A DNA stretch of 64,000 nt from Engraulis encrasicolus (Eukaryota; Chordata; Actinopteri; Clupeiformes; Engraulidae): contig NW_026944504.1 in NCBI RefSeq assembly GCF_034702125.1, forward strand, positions 83,501 to 147,500, given 5' to 3'. A program made the position numbers and the translations under genes. Of this stretch, positions 56,715 to 64,000 are shown piece after piece (within the stretch, counting starts at the first letter, position 1; the number at the start of each line of letters is the position of its first letter). Below the pieces are notes generated by a model, which saw nothing but the letters and a program-made list of their open reading frames with translations, searched no databases and had not been told where the DNA came from.

Positions 56715-56830
56715 TGAATACTTGACCAATCAAAATCAACCATGCCACACCTGACCAATCATAATCAACCATGCCACACCTGACCAATCATCATCAACCA
56801 TCCCACACCTGACCAACCATAATCTACCAT
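56715..56830. repeat. 28-bp repeat ACCAATCATAATCAACCAT, four copies
   Basis: Short minisatellite directly upstream of the presumed 3'UTR acceptor. Confidence 0.88.
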
Positions 56831-56894
56831 CCCACATTAGCACACTCCTCTTCTGCACTCTTTTCCTACTTTATGTACAATATGTCATCATGCA

Positions 56895-57299
56895 TAGGCG
56901 TATCTATGACACGCTGATTTGAACTCACTATCGTGTGTCCAATACGCATTTCCAAGTTAAGGCGTGCTCCACAACGCCCTGTGACAGGTTAGGTTTAGAG
57001 ATAGTTTTGGTTTAGGCATAATTGAGCTAGAAATTCAGCTCATGTTGCTGTTCGTGGCAAAAGTAAGCAGCAGAAACATTGCTTTACTGACAGGTTAGGT
57101 TTAGGGATGGTTTGGTACGTAGGGCACAGCAAATTTGCATTTAGTAACAGAAATGCGCTGTGATAAAACAAAATCGCAGACACGGCGGGAAAACTAGCAA
57201 ACCTCGTCACGTTGCGTTGAGGATCACGGCTTAACTTCAAAAGGCGTCGCACCAACACGCTGAATGCACTAGCGTGCTGTGGCGTGCGATACATACGCT
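56895..57299. mobile_element. Decayed element with GCGTATCTATGACACGC end
   Basis: The left GCGTATCTATGACACGC is imperfectly mirrored by GCGTGCGATACATACGC at the right. The interior has two CAGGTTAGGTTTAGRGATRG copies. Confidence 0.55.
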
Positions 57300-57360
57300 A
57301 AAACATGGTGACAGCCTGGTGGGGGTGTATGTGTGTGTGTGCGTCCTCCTCACCTGCTTC

Positions 57361-57445
57361 TCAGTCCTGGGAGATGCTCGGCAGCTTCAACTCGGCGATC
57401 TCAGAGTCTGGGGAGCTGCTGCCACTGCGGTCACTATATGTATCC
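57361..57445 (-). CDS. ctps1: ctps1 last coding exon
   Basis: [20 protein letters not shown]...SQD, TGA at 57363-57361. Acceptor CTTCAG/GGATAC. Confidence 0.92.
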
Positions 57446-57465
57446 CTGAAGACCAGAAATAAACA

Positions 57466-57512
<47 letters not shown>

Positions 57513-58522
57513 CACTGCGGTCACTGTACGTATCCCTGAAGACATGATTAAATATGCATTATTAGTAAATATGTAGTGTTATTATTATATTATTATTATT
57601 AATATTATGCCACTGCGGTCACTATACGTATCTCTTATTACTATTATTACTATTATTATTATTACTATTATTATTATTATTATTATTCCACAGCGGTCAC
57701 TGTACGTATCTCTGAAGACGAGAAACACATAGTAAATATGTAGTGTTGTTATTGCACTGCGGTCACTGTAGGTATCTCTGAAGACGAGAAATAAACACAT
57801 GAGTAAATATGTAGTGTTATTACTATTATTACTATTATTATTATTATTATTATTACGATCACTATAGGCATCTCTAAGGATGACAAACACATTACCAACA
57901 TTATTATATTTAATCATTTAATGTATATATAGTTTATAGTTAGTAAGTATTGCCTCCGCCATGTTCTCTGTCTGTATCTGTCTGTCTGTCAGCAGGATGA
58001 GTCAAAAAGTTGTGAACGGATTTTGGTGAAATTTTGTAGAGTTGTTGGAAATGACAAAAGGAAAAACTGATTAAATTTTGATTGTGATCTGGACCACGCT
58101 CGAGGAGTTTTTAAAAAGATTCTTCACCATTGCGGGACAGGGCGTATTTTGACATTCCAGTTTCTGACTTCACAAAGATGAGGCAGAAAGACTGGATAAA
58201 AACAGTAGGGTGTTACATGGTCAAATGATCCATCAAGCAGCTTCTTTGGGTGGAGGTCTGTGTTCTGAGTGCATTTCTAGTTATTATCTCTATTATAACT
58301 ACATGTTGGAGTGTGAACAGGTAAGTTATATGGTTCAGAATGTTCACAGGTAAGCTCTATGGTTCAGAGTGGAAACAGTCTAGTTACCGTGGTGACAGGT
58401 CGCATCCCTTTGTGAGGTAGGATTGAGTTTACCACACACACACCCCCCCCCACACACACACACCCACTGGTTACCGTGGCGACAGGCGGCACCCCCGGGT
58501 GAGGTAGGAGTGGAGTTTAGCA

Positions 58523-58564
<42 letters not shown>

Positions 58565-61500
58565 GCTCACACACACACGCTCTGGTTACCGTGGCGACAG
58601 GCGGCACCCCCGGGTGAGGTAGGAGTGGAGTTTCCCGGCGGCGGCCAGCAGGAGGCCGAAGTACGGAGGAGAGGGCTTGATGGGACGCGACGTGAACTCA
58701 GGATGGTACTGTACCCCCACGAAATACGGGTGGTCTGAGGACACACGCACGAGCACGCACACGCACGCACACACACGCACACACACACACGCACGCACGC
58801 ACGCACGCACGGACACGCACACGCACACGCACACGCACGGACAGACGAGCACGCACGCACACACACGCACGAACACGCGCGCACACACGCACACACACAG
58901 GAGAGAGAGAATGGTAAGCACATGTTACAGGTCAAATATGAACAGTCATGTTTTCAAAAGGTTATGAGTTTAGTGTCTGATGTATTATTAAGGTTATGAG
59001 TTCCAGTTCCTATCGTCTAGTTCAGGGGTCAGGAACCTGTGGCTCCTTTGGGAACTGTATATGGCTCTAGAGCCACATGTGGCTCCTTCGGGAACTATAA
59101 ACGGCTCTTACTTATCTAGGGCTGCCAACCATCCCTTGAAATACGGAATGGTCCTGTATTTATAAATAAAAGTACAGGTTCCATATTGAATTGAAACTAG
59201 ACATGGGACGTTACAATGCAGGAAATTACATCTAAGAAATACACAATTTTCGTGGGGAGGTCTCCCAGACCCTCGCCATAATGAAGTTGACAGTTGGCAA
59301 CCCTCTACTTACATGTAATAACTAGAAAAGTGCTCCGAGATCACATACCTCCGCCAAGGCATGGCATAATTAGATAGCCTAATGGACAAAAATAATCACT
59401 TTGCCAATATGAACGACTATATTCCTGTCAGAACTTTCAAAATGACACATTTATGTCAGTTCAGTCATTTGCAAATTCTACCTGCTTTGAAACTGAAGCT
59501 TGTGATCACGCGCTGATAGAGCCTAATTAATGAAGGGAATTTAATGATTTTGACCAACAAAACTGAAACAACTACAGAAAGGTAATGCCTCTTTTTTGCC
59601 TACGATGGTATATGCATCATTATCATAGGCCACTAGTTGGTCTTGGCGCTGTCGGTTGAAGCGGCATTTGCTTCCCTGCATTCCTTAAATCACTAGGCCT
59701 ATTCACCGCTGTTAATCAGTCCACGGGCATTGCTGTCGGAATTTGTGGTCTATCTCGCAACTGGGCTTGATTTTGAATTTAGTGAAGGGGGTGTTTGACC
59801 AGCATTGTGAACTTACACAGCCACACATTGCATATTTTTGGCGATGGTACCCAATTAATTCGACATTGTCAACCAAAATGATCTGCGGTGGTCACTGTCC
59901 ATCTCGCAATTCACTTCTACTTCACACATATTTTTAGGCAGCGGTAATTCATTTTGCATGATTGTTTAACTTCAACGAAGTGTAGCCTAGGCTATAGGCT
60001 GCCTGCTGATGAGCAACTTTTTAGGTTGATAGCACCGGTGTGGGAGCTGGCGTCAAAGGAGACAGTCACACCCTGTTCCTTACTGTTTAGAATGGCGCAG
60101 GCTCACCCGTGTGGAATATTTGCCGGTGCTCGGCCATTATGCATGCTGTCGGACTTTCTGATCCCTGTCCATCTCGCAAACAACTTGGGGTTATCTTTAA
60201 ATGTAGCGAAGGGGATGTAATGAATTTTACCAGCATTTTGAACGTAGGCCTAGAGTCATAAATTATTTTGGCAACGGTAGCCTAATTAATTCGACAGGAT
60301 TGTGAACCTAAGTCACAGTCCACAACAACATTGTGAACGTACACGATCACATATTCCATATTTTTTGACAACGTAATTAATTCGACAGCATTGTGAACCT
60401 AAACGATATACGGTGGTGGTCACTGTCATTCTCGTAACAGCAATGATAACATAGTAAGTTCACACATCACAAATTGAATAATTTTAGTAGCGGTGGTAAT
60501 TCATTTGACAGGACTGATTACTGCCTGCGGATGAAGGCTGCCTGCAGATGAACAACTTTTTAGGTGAAATGCACTTGGTGTTGGAGCTGGCGGCGAAGTA
60601 CAGAGTCTTATCTCTCCCCTGTTCCTGGCTGAGAAAGACGCAGGCACGCCTCTGCTCAGTGCTCACCGTGCGCACCTTGTGGCAGGCAGTGGAATAGCAG
60701 CGAACTAACAAACAAACACAGACAACACACACACACAGAATCAGGCGATCACATAACCTCCTGGCGGAGGTAATTAAAGCAATAACTTGACAGTACACTC
60801 TTAAGATTGTTGGGCTTAATTGAAATACATGCTTTTAATTGTATTCAGTGTTTTTAAAATGGTATGGCTCTCGTGAAATTTTCTTTTTAAAAATTTGGTG
60901 TTTATGGCTCTCTCCACTAAAAAGGTTCATAAAGCATAATAACTTGGTTTCTACCGTCTAGTTCAATATTAATAAAGGATAATAAACCAGTTAAAGGATA
61001 ATTTGGTTTTTACCGTCTAGTTCAATATTAATAAAGGATAATAAACCAGTTAAAGGATAATTTGGTTTTTACCGTCTAGTTCGATGATCTCCATCCTCTC
61101 CCCCTCCACGTCCTGCCCCACAAAGTGGAATCCCTTCTCCTCAAAATGGTGCTTCAGCTCCGGATTCACCTGGACGTGAGGAGGAGAGGAGAGGAGACGA
61201 GAGGAGACGAGACGAGACGAGAGGAGAGGAGAGGAGAAGAGAAGAGAAGAGAAGAGAGGGAAGGAGAGGAGAGGAGAGGAGAGGAGAGGAGAGACAAATA
61301 CAAACATCCACACAGTCACATGACCAGCAACACACTCCACTGCAAACCACACAGCCATTAACCATCCTGTCCTGTCCACAAGCTGAGGGAATCCTGATAC
61401 CTGAACTGGTAAACTGGTACAAACTTTACTCACCTCAAACCGGTGTCTGTGTCTCTCATCCACAAAGTCGACGTCGCCGTAAAGTTTTCCTGATGGAACA

Positions 61501-63377
61501 AAACAGCAGCAGCAGTTAGAAGACACGAATCCTCCACCAGCCCACTGAACAGCCCTCCACTAGACGAGCCCACTGAACAGCCCTACACTAGACGAGCCCA
61601 CTGAACAGCCCTCCACTAGACGAGCCCACTGAACAGCCCTCCACTAGACAGGCCCACTGAACAGCCCTCCCCTAGACGAGCCCACTAAACAGCCCTCCCC
61701 TAGACGAGCCCACTAAACAGCCCTACACTAGACGAGCCCACTAAACAGCCCTACACTAGACGAGCCCACTGAACAGCCCTCCACTAGACGAGCCCACTGA
61801 ACAGGCACAGTAAGCAGCATCATAGTCGATTAAAGCGTGAATCAATGTTTTAAAAATTGCAACTAATCGCTAACTCGACTGATGAGAGATGAAAGGGGCA
61901 TGGCAAAGTGTGTGTGAAGAGTGAGAACATTTCAATCACCTGAATTAAAGAATACAAATAGAAATCAATAAAATGTACCGGTAGCCTTTTTTAAAATTTG
62001 TAGAATTAATCTGGGGGTTTTTTTGGTTGGGAAATATTAATATTTGTGGGGGGGAAACACCCCACCAATTAATTGTAAGTGGTGGCAGTTAATTCTTACT
62101 CAGTACGCAGGATTTAGTTTTTTAGTTCTTACTCAGCGTGCAGGATTTGGTTCTTGGTTCTTACTCAGTGTGCAGGATTTGGTTCTTTAGTTCTTACTCA
62201 GTATGCAGGATTTAGTTCTTACTCAGCGTGCAGGATTTGGTTCTTAGTTCTTACTCAGTACGCAGGATTTGGTTCTTACTCAGTACGCAGGATTTGGTTC
62301 TTACTCAGTGTGCAGAATTTGGTTCTTACTCAGCGTGCAGGATTTGGTTCTTTAGTTCTTACTCAGTACGCAGGATTTGGTTCTTACTCAGTACGCAGGA
62401 TTTGGTCTTGAAAATGGTCCGCCTCTTCCCCAGCCGCATGGTCCCGCCCATCTGCCCTGGGTTGTGTTCCGGCATGTCAATCACCTGTAGGCCAACCAAT
62501 CAGAAGTCACGACTGCACTGAACAACCCCCCCGATGCCAATAGCAACAGGGATGTCAAACCCAGCCCCCTGTGACATCATTTCATATGTGCATTACAGTT
62601 GGCCCACATACACCAGTAATGTGTAGAAAATATGACTTGAAGGGAATATAATAGCTGGATACGTTACCACAGGCTGGATATAATACTGTGTTCTCTTACC
62701 ACGGGGTGTTTGGACTCTGGGTCGAATTCTGTTGAGTTGGCATCTGTGGAAATGGTTTGTCGTTATTATTTAAAATGCGCATTCATCTGAAAACTACATT
62801 CAGCTTTAACCCAAACACACACAGAGTAGATGCTAATACTAAGCAGCCTAAATGGCGTTTTGTTTTCTATAAGCCTTTAAGTATGGCAAGTTGTATCAAG
62901 CTTGAGAATAAATAAGATATTGAATAAACTGAACAAATATCACCTTTCCATCCGAGCGTGAGAATAAATAAGATATTGAATAAACTAAACCAACGTTACC
63001 TTTCCAGCCGAGCGTGTTCCTGGCAAACTCACACACCGCCAGCTGCATCCCCAGACACACACCTGCACGACACAAGCACAAATAATTTCAACACACACAC
63101 ACACAAACACATCATTACAACACACACACAACACACACACACACCTGCACGACACAAACACGTAATTTCAACACACACACACACACACACCTGCATGATA
63201 AAAGCACATATCATTTCAAAACACACACACACACACACACACAAGCACATAATATCATTTCAGTGTGTGCAGCGCATACACACAAAAATCAAGGCATTAA
63301 AACACACACGCGCACACGCACTCTCTGTCCTCAACCTCCACCATCAACATTTGGCTCAACACCGTTGGTTCACTTGC

Positions 63378-63444
<67 letters not shown>

Positions 63445-63507
63445 TGCTGGTGATAGACGGGGTGGTGGTGGAAGCAGCTGGAAAGTTACAGAAATTCCAT
63501 CAAGACG

Positions 63508-63551
<44 letters not shown>

Positions 63552-63610
63552 ATGAGATATAAATGTATAGAGATAAAGGTTGAATGAACAGTGCGAAGTG
63601 CAGAGTAAGT

Positions 63611-63649
<39 letters not shown>

Positions 63650-63777
63650 TAAAGGTTGAATGAACAGTGCGAAGTGCGGTACCCAGGAACGGCTTCCTCT
63701 GTTTCCGAGCCCAGTTGATGGCGTGGATCTTGCCCTCCGTCCCCCGGACTCCGAATCCGCCCGGAACCAGGATGCCG
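57361..63777 (-). CDS. ctps1: CTP synthase, 3' half (glutaminase domain)
   Basis: Eight coding exons on the minus strand join in frame to 226 residues and a stop: 63777-63683, 63062-63000, 62743-62700, 62484-62388, 61489-61434, 61169-61073, 58734-58590 and 57445-57361. They cover the class I glutamine amidotransferase half that makes ammonia from glutamine for UTP to CTP conversion. Visible are the oxyanion strand [10 protein letters not shown], the nucleophile Cys in GVCLGMQ and the His/Glu pair in YHPEF. The C-terminus [15 protein letters not shown]...SISQD resembles the regulated Ser-rich tail of CTPS1 rather than CTPS2. The synthetase half lies beyond the right edge. Introns are dominated by tandem copies of exon junctions. 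Confidence 0.93.
57446..57930 (-). repeat. Copied ctps1 last-exon acceptors with ATT runs
   Basis: Five diverged copies of the acceptor plus DTYSDR codons (near 57512, 57610, 57689, 57754, 57855) separated by ATT microsatellites. The copies at 57512, 57689 and 57754 keep CTTCAG before GGATAC or AGATAC. Confidence 0.9.
57949..58280. mobile_element. Dispersed GCCTCCGCC...CTGTCTGTCTGTC element
   Basis: TTGCCTCCGCCATG, a CTGTCTGT run, CAAAAAGTTGTGAACGGATT and AAATTTTGTAGAGTTGTTGG, ending near GGTGGAGGTCTGTGTTCTGA. This word order is typical of a common fish repeat. A related end appears inverted at 59325-59365. Confidence 0.65.
58383..58582 (-). repeat. Copied donor of ctps1 exon HPYF...SPR
   Basis: Two extra copies (58383-58435, 58471-58520) of the 50-bp exon end plus donor, all with the CCACGGTAAC donor core, between CA runs. 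Confidence 0.9.
58590..58734 (-). CDS. ctps1: ctps1 exon with catalytic YHPEF
   Basis: [20 protein letters not shown] then [15 protein letters not shown]...LSP. The His/Glu catalytic pair is present. Acceptor CCTCAG, donor CACG/GTAACC. Confidence 0.95.
58740..58905. repeat. (CACG/CACA)n tract
   Basis: Mixed CA/CG purine-pyrimidine repeat directly upstream of the exon acceptor. Confidence 0.9.
59032..60930. mobile_element. hAT-like element (CAGGGGTCAGGAACC) in a ctps1 intron
   Basis: Left end CAGGGGTCAGGAACCTGTGG with GGCTCYWT words. Right side ends near TATGGCTCTCTCCACTAAAAAGGTTC, a decayed terminal repeat. The interior (59690-60480) has three diverged copies of a block with CATCTCGCAA, TTAATTCGACA and TTTGGCGATGG. 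It splits a copied donor unit (CGTCTAGTTC on both sides). Confidence 0.6.
60945..61072 (-). repeat. Copied donor of ctps1 exon VNPEL...ELD
   Basis: 60-bp units with TACCGTCTAGTTC and AATAAAGGATAATAAACCAG. Two full copies plus the real junction keep ACTAGACGGTA. A fourth, decayed copy sits at about 58999-59031. Confidence 0.92.
61073..61169 (-). CDS. ctps1: ctps1 exon VNPEL...EIIELD
   Basis: Contains [17 protein letters not shown]. Acceptor GTCCAG, donor GACG/GTAAAA. Confidence 0.94.
61180..61300. repeat. (GAGGA/GAGAC)n purine tract
   Basis: Purine-rich repeat ending a few bases upstream of the previous exon's acceptor. Confidence 0.9.
61434..61489 (-). CDS. ctps1: ctps1 exon [18 protein letters not shown]
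   Basis: 56 nt. Acceptor CCATCAG, donor GAG/GTGAGT. The RHRHRFE block is highly conserved in CTP synthases. Confidence 0.95.
61545..61805. repeat. 29-bp minisatellite, about nine copies
   Basis: Unit CCCACTGAACAGCCCTCCAC then TAGACGAG, in the intron upstream of the previous exon. 61806-62089 shows no feature. Confidence 0.93.
62090..62387 (-). repeat. Array of ten copied 5' splice sites in ctps1
   Basis: 25-33 bp units (on the plus strand TTCTTACTCAGTACGCAGGA then TTTGG) that equal the last 14 exon bases plus the donor of the next exon. With the real junction there are 11 copies. All keep CTGA/GTAAGA. Confidence 0.95.
62388..62484 (-). CDS. ctps1: ctps1 exon [14 protein letters not shown]...SCVL
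   Basis: 32 codons and one base. Acceptor CTACAG, donor CTGA/GTAAGA, the first member of the copied donor array. Confidence 0.95.
62700..62743 (-). CDS. ctps1: ctps1 exon [15 protein letters not shown]
   Basis: 44 nt. Acceptor TCCACAG, donor CCCGTG/GTAAGA. Confidence 0.92.
62880..62999 (-). repeat. Copied donor of ctps1 exon GVCLGMQ...GWK
   Basis: A 61-bp duplication with GAATAAATAAGATATTGAAT. The copy keeps CACGCTCGGATGGAAAG/GTGATA, so exon end and donor core are both preserved. Confidence 0.85.
63000..63062 (-). CDS. ctps1: ctps1 exon with nucleophile GVCLGMQ
   Basis: [20 protein letters not shown]. The Cys nucleophile is present. Acceptor GTGCAG/GTGTGTG, donor AAAG/GTAACG. Confidence 0.95.
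63063..63262 (-). repeat. CA runs with copied acceptor
   Basis: CACACCTGCACGACACAA (minus strand TCGTGCAG/GTGTG) occurs at the real acceptor and again near 63142 and, as CTGCATGATAAA, near 63190. Confidence 0.8.
63372..63680. repeat. TG runs with copied donor flank
   Basis: TG microsatellites near 63382-63441, 63512-63545 and 63612-63647. GATAAAGGTTGAATGAACAG then TGCGAAGTGC occurs at 63572 and again at 63648 beside the exon donor. Confidence 0.85.
63683..63777 (-). CDS. ctps1: ctps1 exon [12 protein letters not shown]...KPFL
   Basis: 31 codons with the [10 protein letters not shown] oxyanion strand. Acceptor TTCTCCAG, donor CTGG/GTACCG. Confidence 0.94.
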
Positions 63778-63834
63778 CTGGAGAACAGACAAGACGAGAC
63801 CGTTAACGGCGGATTCATAGTTAACGCAACTGGC

Positions 63835-63966
63835 GCTAACCTCATTCATACAGCATAACTGGCGCTAACCTCATTCATACAGCATAACTGGCGCTAACCT
63901 CATTCATACAGCATAACTGGCGCTAACCTCATTCATACAGCATAACTGGCGCTAACCTCATTCATA
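63835..63966. repeat. 29-bp minisatellite, about five copies
   Basis: Unit CAGCATAACTGGCGCTAACC then TCATTCATA, in the intron at the right edge. Confidence 0.93.
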
Positions 63967-64000
63967 CCTCCCTGGCGACGATGGCGTGCGCTCAAAATGA

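Noticed and set aside
58567..58967. Cys/Val- or His/Thr-rich frames beside ctps1
   Set aside because: Read-through of the CA/CG microsatellite flanking a real exon.
63967..63999. A further ctps1 exon at the right edge (minus strand frame HFERTPSSPG with donor GAG/GTATGA)
   Set aside because: The phase would fit the next exon, but the peptide does not resemble the expected CTP synthase segment before LVPGGF, so it is probably intronic.

Overview
The window is nuclear DNA from a vertebrate, almost certainly a teleost fish. It has interrupted genes with GT-AG introns, dense hAT and piggyBac transposons, tRNA-derived SINEs, long microsatellites and many minisatellites. The species cannot be named from sequence alone. 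Most long open frames are artefacts of tandem repeats whose period is a multiple of three.

Four host loci can be supported. (1) The first coding exon of gmeb1 (minus, 1287-1420). (2) A four-exon Rab GTPase of the RAB39/RAB42 group, best called rab42 (minus, 27616-37213). (3) A spliced, apparently non-coding snoRNA host gene with a TATA box and 5'TOP-like start (plus, about 44160-51275). It has eight exons and carries three pairs of related intronic snoRNAs or snoRNA candidates. (4) The 3' half of ctps1, CTP synthase (minus, 57361-63777), covering the complete glutaminase half in eight coding exons. From memory, human 1p35.3 has GMEB1, RAB42 and SNHG12 close together in the same relative orientation, so locus 3 is probably the SNHG12 counterpart. 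CTPS1 lies elsewhere on human 1p.

Layout. 1-1.9 kb: SINE, repeats and the gmeb1 exon. 2.3-15.1 kb: a 32/37-bp satellite, each unit carrying TTAA, interrupted by an apparently intact 6.46-kb piggyBac element (itself holding a hAT element in its intron), a 989-bp palindromic TTAA element and a small foldback element. 15-27 kb: hAT MITEs and minisatellites. 27-37 kb: rab42 with introns full of transposons. 37-44 kb: foldback, piggyBac-type and hAT elements. 44-51 kb: snoRNA host gene. 51-57 kb: MITEs. 57-64 kb: ctps1.

The most unusual signal is a recurring architecture. Segments that span exon-intron junctions are tandemly copied into the neighbouring introns, and the copies often keep the splice-site core. 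In ctps1 nearly every visible exon shows this, including 11 donor copies at 62090-62406 and 6 acceptor-side copies at 57423-57880. In rab42 the first 18 bases of intron 2 nearly repeat the first 18 bases of exon 3, as expected for intron gain by duplication of an AGGT site. Transposon ends are amplified in the same way.
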